A DNA stretch of 8,884 bases from positions 1-8,884 of the forward strand of contig JAURGL010000069.1 of NCBI GenBank assembly GCA_030833825.1, written 5' to 3'. The notes under the pieces are model-generated. The model saw only the letters and a program-made list of their open reading frames with translations, was not told where the DNA came from and did not search any database. The position numbers and the translations under genes are program-made. Position 1 is the first letter of the stretch. Each line of letters opens with the position of its first letter. Shown here piece by piece: positions 1 through 6,564 of this stretch. This stretch comes from Vulcanococcus sp. SFB_649D_100_25 (GTDB taxonomy: Bacteria > Cyanobacteriota > Cyanobacteriia > PCC-6307 > Cyanobiaceae).

Positions 1-1
1 C

Positions 2-571
2 GCGAATCCAATCGCCCAGTTCTATGGGGCTGGTGAAGTCCAGTTGCAGGGCAGCGCTGCCGAACAGGTCTTCATCACCGCCGCCGGCACGCGCATTCGC
101 CTGGTGGAGGAGCAGCCTGCCCATGGGGTTCTGAGCCAGTGCCGTCTCGCCCTGACCACCGTGGGGGCCAACACCGCCGAGCTGGGGGCCCTGGGGGTGC
201 CAATGATCGTTTTGGTGCCCACCCAGCATCTGCACGTGATGCAGGCCTGGGATGGCGGGATTGGGATCCTGGCCCGTCTACCGATCCTGCGTTGGCTGCT
301 GGGGGCTGCCCTGACGGCATGGCGGATGCGCCACCACGGTTTCCTGGCCTGGCCGAACATCTCAGCCTCCAGGCAGGTGGTGCCGGAGAGGGTGGGAGCC
401 ATCACGCCGGAGCAGATCGCCGCGGAGGCCGCCGATTGGCTGGCCCATCCCGAGCGCCTCGACGGGATGCGGGACGATCTGCGCAGCTTGCGGGGACAGC
501 CCGGTGCCGTGGCGGCCCTGGCCACGATGGTGCGGGAATTGCTGCCTGGTGGCCCCGCCGATGCTGCTTAG
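2..571 (+). CDS. LpxB-related glycosyltransferase (lipid-A-disaccharide synthase-related), 3' part
   Basis: The reading frame is already open at the left edge (A-N-P-I-A-Q-F-Y-G...), so this is the C-terminal 189 residues of a longer protein; a TTG at position 44 is internal, not a start. It resembles the C-terminal half of the GT-B glycosyltransferase LpxB, specifically the LpxB-related family common in cyanobacteria. The key segment is LTTVGANTAELGALGVPMIV (visible residues about 51-70), which matches the donor-binding stretch of LpxB (SGTATLEAxxxGxPMVV type). It is followed by a short hydrophobic stretch (LARLPILRWLLGAAL) and a conserved-looking LAWPN motif. The C-terminus is an ordinary helical tail. 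True LpxB joins UDP-diacylglucosamine to lipid X at the inner membrane; whether this relative does the same is not known, and canonical LpxB is usually a separate gene in cyanobacteria. msrB follows after 30 bases on the same strand, so the two may be co-transcribed, with no obvious functional link. Confidence 0.8.
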   Translation, partial: ANPIAQFYGAGEVQLQGSAAEQVFITAAGTRIRLVEEQPAHGVLSQCRLALTTVGANTAELGALGVPMIVLVPTQHLHVMQAWDGGIGILARLPILRWLLGAALTAWRMRHHGFLAWPNISASRQVVPERVGAITPEQIAAEAADWLAHPERLDGMRDDLRSLRGQPGAVAALATMVRELLPGGPADAA

Positions 572-601
572 CGTGGTCTCCTGTTCCGATTCCCGTCCTC
601 G

Positions 602-1018
602 ATGGCTGACGCCGCCCCACATGACGCCGCTCAGCATGATCACGAGCAGTGGCGCGACAAGCTGACTCCGGAGCAGTTCCAGGTGGCCCGGATGGGGGGC
701 ACCGAGCGGGCCTTCACCGGGGTCTACTGGGATAACAAGGCCAAGGGGATGTACCGGTGCGTCTGCTGCGGCAACGAGCTGTTCAGCTCGGACACCAAGT
801 TCAATTCCGGCACCGGCTGGCCCAGCTTTTGGGACGGGGCCAAGCCAGGAGCGATCAGCACCCATGAGGACACCACCCATGGGATGGTCCGCACGGAGAT
901 CAAGTGCGCCAACTGCGGGGCCCATCTCGGCCATGTCTTCCCCGATGGTCCCCAGCCCACAGGCCTGCGCTATTGCGTGAACTCCGCTTCGTTGAACTTC
1001 GAGGAAGGGAAGGCCTAG
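602..1018 (+). CDS. msrB: peptide-methionine (R)-S-oxide reductase, 1-Cys type
   Basis: This cytosolic enzyme of 138 residues reduces methionine-R-sulfoxide in oxidised proteins. The full MsrB fold is recognisable. The zinc site is C53-x-x-C56 (YRCVCCGNELF) and C102-x-x-C105 (KCANCGAHLGHVFPDG). The substrate-site sequence GWPSF spans 72-76, H108 and H111 are present, and the catalytic Cys125 lies in RYCVNSASLNF. The resolving cysteine found in 2-Cys enzymes (NSGCGWPSF in many homologues) is Thr71 here, as in the plastid MSRB1 form. The enzyme must therefore be regenerated directly, probably by thioredoxin or glutaredoxin, without an internal disulfide at that site. The ATG at 602 gives the usual length with a short His-rich N-terminus; no good Shine-Dalgarno is seen. 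It lies 30 bases after the LpxB-related gene and converges on the PRC-barrel gene. Confidence 0.95.
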   Translation: MADAAPHDAAQHDHEQWRDKLTPEQFQVARMGGTERAFTGVYWDNKAKGMYRCVCCGNELFSSDTKFNSGTGWPSFWDGAKPGAISTHEDTTHGMVRTEIKCANCGAHLGHVFPDGPQPTGLRYCVNSASLNFEEGKA

Positions 1019-1029
1019 GGGCCTCCCTT
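1005..1029. terminator. stem-loop at the convergent msrB / PRC-barrel junction
   Basis: The left arm AAGGG-A-AGGCC (1005-1015) pairs with GGCCT-CCCTT (1020-1029) around a TAGG loop (1016-1019). This gives ten base pairs with a single bulged A at 1010. The msrB stop codon TAG sits in the loop, and the PRC-barrel stop (TTA at 1028-1030) overlaps the end of the right arm. The position suggests a bidirectional terminator for two converging genes. Neither side has a clean T-run, so it could instead be a 3'-end stabilising hairpin or work with Rho-independent read-through reduction only; cyanobacteria lack Rho. Confidence 0.5.
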
Positions 1030-1954
1030 ACCAGGGATCTCCGGAGCTCTCGCGGCGCCGCGGCAGCGGGCCCCGCTCATCGGGGTACGGCTCGTAGGGC
1101 TCCACATCCAGGGGAGATTCGTCGCGGACATAGCGGCGTTGCGGTGGCTCCTCGTCGAGGTAGCGGCGCTGGCGAAGCGGTTCCCGCTCGCGGCGTTGCT
1201 CCACCTCCACATAGTCGTAGTCCTCTTCCGGTTCAAAGCGCCGGTTGGTGGCGGGCTCGATGCGCCGCTGTTGCTGCTCCTGGGCGGTGGGTTGGCCCGC
1301 GGCGAGTTGGTTCTCTACCGGAACCATGTTCAGGCGGTAGCGCTCCCGTTCCTCCTGCTCCCAGCTGGGGCCACCGACGCCCAGTTTCTCCAGCAGGCCA
1401 GTGCCCAGCTGCTTCAGTTTGTCCTCGGCGCCCTCGTACACGATGATCCGATCAGGACCGCTGCTGACGATCTCCTCAACGGTCAGCTCCCAGGTGCTCA
1501 GCACCCCTTCGCCGAGCAACGGGATCCCGAGTGCCCCAAGCACCAGGGTGGTCAGCTCTCCGGTCTCAATGTCAAAGCTGAAGCCCAGCACCTTGCCCAG
1601 CTGTTCACCCGCCTCGGTGATCACCTGGCAGTTGATCACCCGGGAGTAGCGCTCCGGATCAAAGCCCTCGGAGAGGGAGTCTGCCGAATCCACCAGGATC
1701 ACATCGCCCACCTGGCGAATGCTTTCCAGGGGCATCCAGCGGGGCAGGCCCGGGAGGAACCGCGTCAGGGGGTTGTCACGCAGGCCCAGAGCCACGACCT
1801 CGCGCCGGTCAATATCGACGACCACTTCTCCAACGACCCCAAGACGACGACCCGTGTCACGGGTGATCACCTGGGTGCCCATCAGCTCGGAGCGCAGCCA
1901 GAGGCGATCGCTCGGGGTGGCGTTTGGGTCGCTGCCGGCTGGAGTGCTTGTCAT
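1028..1954 (-). CDS. PRC-barrel domain protein with charged disordered tail, downstream of smc
   Basis: This 308-residue soluble protein has no signal peptide or membrane segment. Two PRC-barrel units are visible. The first (about 17-95) contains LRSELMGTQVITRDTGRRLG and the strand series VGEVVVDIDRREVVAL. The second (about 101-175) contains VINCQVITEAGEQLGKVLGF, then FDIETGELTTLVLG. After a short helix (about 178-192) comes a tail (196-308) rich in Arg, Glu, Gln, Tyr and Pro that is probably disordered and carries a near-repeat (RRYLDEEPPQ / RRYVRDESPL, about 263-282). PRC barrels are small beta barrels in RimM, photosynthetic reaction-centre H subunits and archaeal cell-division proteins, generally used for protein or RNA contacts. 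The ATG at 1954 begins 35 bases after the smc stop on the same strand, so it is very likely the last gene of an smc operon. Its function is unknown; a role beside SMC is inference from position only. Confidence 0.85.
   Translation of the reverse strand: MTSTPAGSDPNATPSDRLWLRSELMGTQVITRDTGRRLGVVGEVVVDIDRREVVALGLRDNPLTRFLPGLPRWMPLESIRQVGDVILVDSADSLSEGFDPERYSRVINCQVITEAGEQLGKVLGFSFDIETGELTTLVLGALGIPLLGEGVLSTWELTVEEIVSSGPDRIIVYEGAEDKLKQLGTGLLEKLGVGGPSWEQEERERYRLNMVPVENQLAAGQPTAQEQQQRRIEPATNRRFEPEEDYDYVEVEQRREREPLRQRRYLDEEPPQRRYVRDESPLDVEPYEPYPDERGPLPRRRESSGDPW
1904..1911. repeat. HIP1 palindrome GCGATCGC
   Basis: This is an exact octamer GCGATCGC inside the 5' part of the PRC-barrel gene. HIP1 is the highly iterated palindrome of many cyanobacterial genomes. 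The sequence itself is certain; its meaning here depends on genome-wide counts. Confidence 0.6.
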
Positions 1955-1989
1955 GGGCGCATTGTGACCGAAGAGCCTGCGGCGCTTTG

Positions 1990-4900
1990 TTAGGCGGCGG
2001 GTGGTAATCCCACCACCTGGGTGTGGGCCCCCCTGGCCTGGGTGACCCCGATGGTGCGCGTGGCCGCGGCAATCATCGGGCGGCGGTGACTCACCACCAT
2101 GAACTGGGCATCCCCGGCCTGCTGAGCGATCAGGGCTGCCAGACGCTCCACATTGACCCCATCGAGGAAGCTGTCCACCTCATCGAGGGCATAGAAGGGG
2201 GACGGGCGGAAGCGCTGCAGGGCAAACAGGAAGCTGAGGGCGGTGAGCGACTTCTCGCCACCACTCATGGAGGCCAGGCGGCGCACCGCTTTGCCCTTCG
2301 GATGGGCCACCAGGTTGAGGCCTCCCTCGAGGGGGGCTTCCTGGTTTTCCAGTTGGAGGAAGCCTTCGCCATCGGAGAGGCCCGCGAAGATGTCCCGGAA
2401 GTGGCCGTCCACCGCGTTGAAGGCCTCCATGAAGGCCTCCTGACGCAGGGTCGCCACCGTTTCGATCCGAAGCAGCAATTCCTCGCGCTCTTTGCAGAGC
2501 ACATCGAGACGCTCCTGCAGATCTGCCAGACGCGCCTCGAGCTCCTCCAGCTCCTGCAGGGCGAGCATGTTGACCGGCTCCAGGGCCTCCATGCGGGCCT
2601 GCAGGCTTTTGAGCTCAGCCTGCAGGGCTTCGAGGCCGTTCTCACGGACCTCCTGTGGGACCTCAGGCAGGGGATCCGGCAGCTCCCGCTGCAGCTGCTC
2701 CAGGCGCTGGGCGCTGCTGCGTTCCTCCTCGGCCAGGGCCAGCAGTTCTTCGCCGAGGCGCTGCAGTTCCCACTCCTTCTGCTGTAGGGCCTGGCGCTGC
2801 AGGGAGAGCTGGGCTTCGGCCTCATCACGGGCCCGGCGGCGTTCGCCAAAGCGGGCTTGCAGGTCCTGTTGCTGGGCCTCCAGCTCGGTGCGTTTGCGTT
2901 GATCGGCCTGCTGCTGCTCTTTCCATTGGCTGCGCTCGGCGATCAGGGCATTGACGGCCTGGGCGAGGCGCTGCTCTTCGGTGCTGAGGGCCTCGAGCTG
3001 ACTGTTGACGCGCTCGGCCGCCAGTCCGCGCTCCCGCCGCGCCGCCAGCAGGTTGTCGCGCTCCTGCCGGGCGGCGGTGAGGGCCGCATCAGCAGCCTCC
3101 AGCTCCTGCTGCAGGCCCTGCCAGCGCTCGCTATCTCCGCTGGATTGGGCGCTGGCTTCGGTGGCCTCGAGCTCCTGCAGGGACTTCTGCAGGGGGCTGA
3201 GGTCAGAGGCCAGGGCCTGGAGCCGTTGTTGACCGCTACTGAGGTCGGTCTCGATCTGGAGGATCCGGGCACTGAGTTGCTCCCTGCGTTGCTGCAGAGG
3301 GCCATGGGCGCGTTGGGCGGCGTTGCGTTCCGCCTCAAGGGCGGCCTTGCGCTGCTCCAGTTGGCTGAGCTGGGGCCTCAGCTCTTCGAGGGCCCGTCCC
3401 AGTTCCGCCTCCTTGCGGCGGCTCGCAGCCAGGGTTTCCCCCAGTTCCAGCAGGCGCCGCCGCAGCGGTTCGGCTTCGTCGGCATCGCTGCTGGCTCCAA
3501 AACTCAGCTGGTTCCCCCGCTGCTGGAGGCTGCCCCCGGTCATGGCCCCGCTCTTTTCGAGCAGTTCTCCATCGAGGGTGACCGCCCGGCAGCGGCCCAG
3601 CTCCCGGCGCGCGCTGGCGAGATCGCGGAACACCAGGGTGTCTCCGAAGACGTAGCGAAACACCTCGCCGTAGACGGGCTCGAAGCGCACGAGTTCCACG
3701 GCGCGGCCCACAAGGCCATCGCCGCCGACCGCCCCACCGCCCCGTTCGAAGGCGGCGCCATTGCGGACGCTCCCAGCTCCCCCGCCGGCGCGGATCTTGT
3801 TGAGGGGCAGGAAGGTGAGGCGTCCGGCGCGTCGGGTCTTCAGCAGATCGATCGCGCGGGCCGCGATGCGGTCGTCATCCACCACCACCTGCCCGAGGCG
3901 GGCGCCGGCGGCGACTTCAAGGGCCAGGCGATGGGCTTCCTCCACCTCGCCCAGTTGGGCCACGGGGCCATGGATCCCATCCAGTCCCGCCTCCAGGAGC
4001 AGGCGCAGGGCGCCGGTGCCGCGGCTCTCCTGGATGGTTTCGCGGCGGGATTCCAGGCGGGCGATCTCCCGCTCGAGGGTCACCTGCTCCTGCTCCAGCC
4101 GCTGCCGGGTGCGCTGCTGCAGAGCGAGGGCCTCCGCCAGTTCCTGGGCGCGGCCCTGCTGGGTTGTCAGCTCCGTGAGCAGGCGCTGCCACTCACCTTC
4201 AAGGGAGGAGAGGGAGTCACTGACGCCATCGCTGCTGGCGGCGTCCTGCTCGAGTTGTTCCTTGAGCTCAGCCAGGCGCTCCTGCTCCTGCCTGAGGCGC
4301 TCGAGCAGTTGCTGTTGCTCCGCCTGCAGGGGGGAGAGCTGGCTTTGCAGCTCCTGGCGCTGCCGGCTGCGCTGCTTCTGTTCCTCCAGCCAGCTGCCGC
4401 TGCGGCCCGCCACTTCCCCCAGGCGGCGCCGGGACAGTTCCACGGCGGATTCCGCGCTCCGGCAGGCCAGCTCGGCCTGCTCAAGGCTCGCCTGATCGTC
4501 ACCGCTGGCGAGCTGCTGCTGTTGCTGCCGCAGATCCGCCTGCTGGCGGCCCAGCTCCATGCGCTGGCGCTGGAAGTCTTCAGCGGCGAGCTGGTGCTTT
4601 TCGGCCTGCCGGGCGAGCTCGCGCCCGCTGGCTTCTAGTCCCGCCAGTTCCGACTGCACGGCCAGAAGGCTGTCTTCACCGAGGGCCTTCACCTCCGCCT
4701 GGAGGGTGTCGAGGGCCTTGGAGGCCTGCTCCAGGGCGGTGCGTCCTTCGGTGACCGCTTGCCGGTCACTCTCCTGCTGCCGCTTCAGGGCTTCCTGCCG
4801 GCTTTGCAGTTGCTTGAGCTGGGCTTCGGATTGCTCGTAGCTGAGCAGTTGCTCCTGCAGGCGCCCCGTCTGGAAGCGATCCCGCAGCTCCTGATAGGTG

Positions 4901-5601
4901 CGGGCCTTGGCGCAATCGCGCTCGAGCTTCTGGCGGGAGACCAGCAGCTCCTGCTGGACGATCCCGCAGCGCTCCTCACGCTCCTGGACATCCCCGAGCT
5001 TGGAGCGGGTTTGCTCGATCCGGGAGTCGAACAGGGCGACCCCCGCCAGTTCATCGATCAGCCCGCGACGATCGCGGGAGCTCATCGAGACGATGCGGGT
5101 GACATCCCCCTGCATCACCACGTTGCTGCCCTCCGGGTCCACCCGCAGCCGGCGCAGTTGGGTTTGCAGCTGCTGCAGGTTGCAGGGAATCCCGTCGGCG
5201 CTGTAGCTGCTGGCGTAGGTGCCACCGGGGGCGATCCTCAGGCGACGGGTCACCGTCCATTCGCGTTGCCCGGGCTTGATCCAGGGACCGTCGTCGGGGG
5301 GCTCCAGGCCGACTTCCGCTTCATCGGGCTGCCAGTCGCTGAGGTCAAAGCGCACCGAGACCACGGTTTCCGCGGCTTTGCCCTGCTTGAGCTTGGAGCT
5401 GTTGACGAGATCCGGCAGCCGGTCGGCGCGCATGCCGCGGCTGCTGGCCAGGCCCAGGCAGAACAGGACCCCATCAAGGATGTTGCTTTTGCCCGATCCG
5501 TTGGGGCCTGTCACCACCGTGAAGCCCTGCTCAAGCGGGATCGACATCGATCCGCCAAAGGACTTGAAGTGGGTCAGCTCTACCTGATTGATGTGAACCA
5601 A
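1990..5601 (-). CDS. smc: chromosome segregation ATPase SMC
   Basis: This 1203-residue protein is a full-length bacterial SMC, the core of the condensin-like SMC-ScpA-ScpB complex that loads on DNA and extrudes loops to compact and segregate chromosomes. The N-terminal head has Walker A GPNGSGKS (32-39, K38) and a Q-loop Gln in VVMQGD (Q164). A long Gln/Leu/Glu-rich coiled coil runs from about 200 to 525, the hinge from about 530 to 690 (GLDGIHGPVAQLG near 538; GELLEKSGAMTGGS), then a second coiled coil to about 1030. The C-terminal head has the ABC signature SGGEKSL (1113-1119), Walker B FYALDE (D1140, E1141), D-loop FLDG and switch H1172 (VVSH). Translation appears to begin at TTG (5599-5601), giving MVHINQVELTHFKSFGG, the usual cyanobacterial N-terminus; a CTG lies one codon upstream and no ATG fits. 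The Shine-Dalgarno is weak. The PRC-barrel gene follows after 35 bases. The hinge holds a glycine-rich stretch (about 601-632). Confidence 0.97.
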   Translation of the reverse strand: MVHINQVELTHFKSFGGSMSIPLEQGFTVVTGPNGSGKSNILDGVLFCLGLASSRGMRADRLPDLVNSSKLKQGKAAETVVSVRFDLSDWQPDEAEVGLEPPDDGPWIKPGQREWTVTRRLRIAPGGTYASSYSADGIPCNLQQLQTQLRRLRVDPEGSNVVMQGDVTRIVSMSSRDRRGLIDELAGVALFDSRIEQTRSKLGDVQEREERCGIVQQELLVSRQKLERDCAKARTYQELRDRFQTGRLQEQLLSYEQSEAQLKQLQSRQEALKRQQESDRQAVTEGRTALEQASKALDTLQAEVKALGEDSLLAVQSELAGLEASGRELARQAEKHQLAAEDFQRQRMELGRQQADLRQQQQQLASGDDQASLEQAELACRSAESAVELSRRRLGEVAGRSGSWLEEQKQRSRQRQELQSQLSPLQAEQQQLLERLRQEQERLAELKEQLEQDAASSDGVSDSLSSLEGEWQRLLTELTTQQGRAQELAEALALQQRTRQRLEQEQVTLEREIARLESRRETIQESRGTGALRLLLEAGLDGIHGPVAQLGEVEEAHRLALEVAAGARLGQVVVDDDRIAARAIDLLKTRRAGRLTFLPLNKIRAGGGAGSVRNGAAFERGGGAVGGDGLVGRAVELVRFEPVYGEVFRYVFGDTLVFRDLASARRELGRCRAVTLDGELLEKSGAMTGGSLQQRGNQLSFGASSDADEAEPLRRRLLELGETLAASRRKEAELGRALEELRPQLSQLEQRKAALEAERNAAQRAHGPLQQRREQLSARILQIETDLSSGQQRLQALASDLSPLQKSLQELEATEASAQSSGDSERWQGLQQELEAADAALTAARQERDNLLAARRERGLAAERVNSQLEALSTEEQRLAQAVNALIAERSQWKEQQQADQRKRTELEAQQQDLQARFGERRRARDEAEAQLSLQRQALQQKEWELQRLGEELLALAEEERSSAQRLEQLQRELPDPLPEVPQEVRENGLEALQAELKSLQARMEALEPVNMLALQELEELEARLADLQERLDVLCKEREELLLRIETVATLRQEAFMEAFNAVDGHFRDIFAGLSDGEGFLQLENQEAPLEGGLNLVAHPKGKAVRRLASMSGGEKSLTALSFLFALQRFRPSPFYALDEVDSFLDGVNVERLAALIAQQAGDAQFMVVSHRRPMIAAATRTIGVTQARGAHTQVVGLPPAA

Positions 5602-5692
5602 CAGGCCCGAGCGCCGAGCCCTTGCAAGGTAACCGACCCACTGTCGATTTCAAGCGACTGTTACTACGGTGTGGTGGCAGTCCTGACCCTCC
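5602..5692. promoter_or_regulatory. divergent intergenic region between smc and the CsbD/YqjD-like gene
   Basis: These 91 bases must carry the start signals for both smc (leftward) and the CsbD/YqjD-like gene (rightward). On the minus strand a TTGAAA (5648-5653) and a TACCTT (5626-5631) stand 16 bases apart and could be a weak sigma-70 promoter for smc. On the plus strand TGTTACTAC (5659-5667) resembles an extended -10 element about 25 bases before the ATG at 5693, without a matching -35. Neither start has a clear Shine-Dalgarno. A loose inverted repeat GACTG / CAGTC (5656-5660 and 5678-5682) is also present. The assignments are guesses from consensus matching. Confidence 0.3.
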
Positions 5693-6160
5693 ATGGATTC
5701 GGACACCAGCGTGAACGGCTTTGAGCAGGTGGCGGACGCCGAGTCGGAGGCCGCTAGGGGGACACCCGCGGCTGCTCGCTTTCGGGATCACTTCGAGACT
5801 CTGCTGCCAACGATTCAGCAGGAGTGGCCCGAGCTGGCCCGCCACACCCTGGAAGCCACCCGCGGCAGCCTTGACACGGTTGTGGAGCTGATCGCACGCC
5901 AAACCGGGGGCAACAGCGAAGCGGTGAAGGACCAGCTGATGCAGCTGGTCTCGCTCACCGGTGAATCCGCCCATCAGGTGGCCGACTCCCTCCGCCCCCT
6001 TGAGGAGACGTTGGAGAGGTTGGTGGATGAGCTCAACGCCAGCCTCAGGCCCCGCCTGGAGAAACCCCTTCGGGAGCGTCCGCTGATGACCCTGGGGATG
6101 GCTGCTGCAGTGGGGCTTGTTGTGGGCTGGCTGCTGTCGTCCGGTCGCCGTTCCTCATGA
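5693..6160 (+). CDS. CsbD-like / YqjD-ElaB-like tail-anchored membrane protein
   Basis: This 155-residue protein is helical with one C-terminal membrane segment. The C-terminus RERPLMTLGMAAAVGLVVGW (128-147) followed by LLSSGRR is the glycine-patterned membrane tail with terminal arginines seen in the DUF883 group (YqjD, ElaB, YgaM). In E. coli those proteins bind ribosomes at the inner membrane in stationary phase. Residues about 39-85 (EWPELARHTLEATRGSLDTV, then VELIARQTGGNSEAVKDQL) have the W..L....L....G..D.LV..I....G...E pattern of CsbD-type stress proteins. Residues about 90-125 form a further amphipathic helix as in DUF883 proteins. E. coli YqjD is about 100 residues, so the extra N-terminal part is notable. 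The ATG at 5693 is the first after the divergent region. The stop overlaps the next start (ATGA), which argues for translational coupling. A stress-induced membrane-tethering role is inferred; homology to either family is by eye. Confidence 0.7.
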   Translation: MDSDTSVNGFEQVADAESEAARGTPAAARFRDHFETLLPTIQQEWPELARHTLEATRGSLDTVVELIARQTGGNSEAVKDQLMQLVSLTGESAHQVADSLRPLEETLERLVDELNASLRPRLEKPLRERPLMTLGMAAAVGLVVGWLLSSGRRSS

Positions 6161-6564
6161 CCAGCTCCAACGATCAAGGCAGTCGCGAGGGACGCAAGGG
6201 CCTGCCGCTCCAGGCCGCATCGCGGCTGAGCGGCCTGGTGGGGTCCGTGATGGATCTGCATGTGCGGATCGCCCTGAAGGAGGCCGACCGCGAAAAGCGT
6301 CGCCTGATCGGCGGGGTGGTGGTGCTGCTCGGTGGCCTCTCCGCCCTGGGCCTGGCCTGGCTGGCCTCTGAACTGGCCTTGCTGCTCTGGTTCCACCAGG
6401 CCCTCGGCTGGAGTTGGATTCAGGCGGCCCTGGCCTTGGCGGCACTCAACCTGGTCTTGAGCGGTCTGCTGCTGCGGTTGGGGGGCTGGCTGACGCGGGG
6501 GCCCTACCTGCCCGAAACCCTGGCGGGTCTCACGAAGACAACTCGGGCTTTGCTGGGTCGCTGA
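6157..6564 (+). CDS. YqjE-like phage-holin-superfamily (DUF1469) membrane protein
   Basis: This 135-residue protein matches the length of E. coli YqjE (about 134). A polar N-terminus is followed by an amphipathic helix (about 24-49, LSGLVGSVMDLHVRIALKEA) and two membrane segments (about 51-78, GGVVVLLGGLSALGLAWLAS; and about 87-108, SWIQAALALAALNLVLSGLL). A short cytoplasmic tail contains PYLPETLAGLTKTTRALL, reminiscent of the repacking tail of this family. The name 'phage holin family' is historical; chromosomal members paired with YqjD are not phage genes. The start ATG overlaps the stop of the upstream gene by four bases. The pair thus has the same order as enterobacterial yqjD-yqjE and probably acts together at the inner membrane. 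The last 35 bases overlap the 3' end of the antiporter gene on the other strand. The exact function is unknown. Confidence 0.75.
   Translation: MTSSNDQGSREGRKGLPLQAASRLSGLVGSVMDLHVRIALKEADREKRRLIGGVVVLLGGLSALGLAWLASELALLLWFHQALGWSWIQAALALAALNLVLSGLLLRLGGWLTRGPYLPETLAGLTKTTRALLGR

Noticed and set aside
362..934. A 190-codon minus-strand frame across the LpxB-related and msrB genes
   Set aside because: It spans two well-supported plus-strand genes and shows no recognisable domain.
1139..1993. A 284-codon plus-strand frame opposite the PRC-barrel gene
   Set aside because: The minus-strand frame has two recognisable PRC domains; the plus-strand translation has no family features.
2857..4638. 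A 593-codon open frame on the plus strand opposite smc
   Set aside because: It is antisense to the SMC coiled coils and hinge. CAG/CTG-rich, GC-rich codons read in reverse give long Leu/Gln/Ala-rich frames without stops; no domain or motif is recognisable, and the smc frame is intact.
4759..5724. A 321-codon plus-strand frame running through the smc 5' end into the divergent region
   Set aside because: It is antisense to the SMC head, low complexity, and overlaps the start of the CsbD/YqjD-like gene in another frame, so it is a shadow frame.
6157..6564. Phage holin as a sign of prophage
   Set aside because: The protein is of the YqjE/DUF1469 type paired with a YqjD-like gene, and no other phage gene is nearby.
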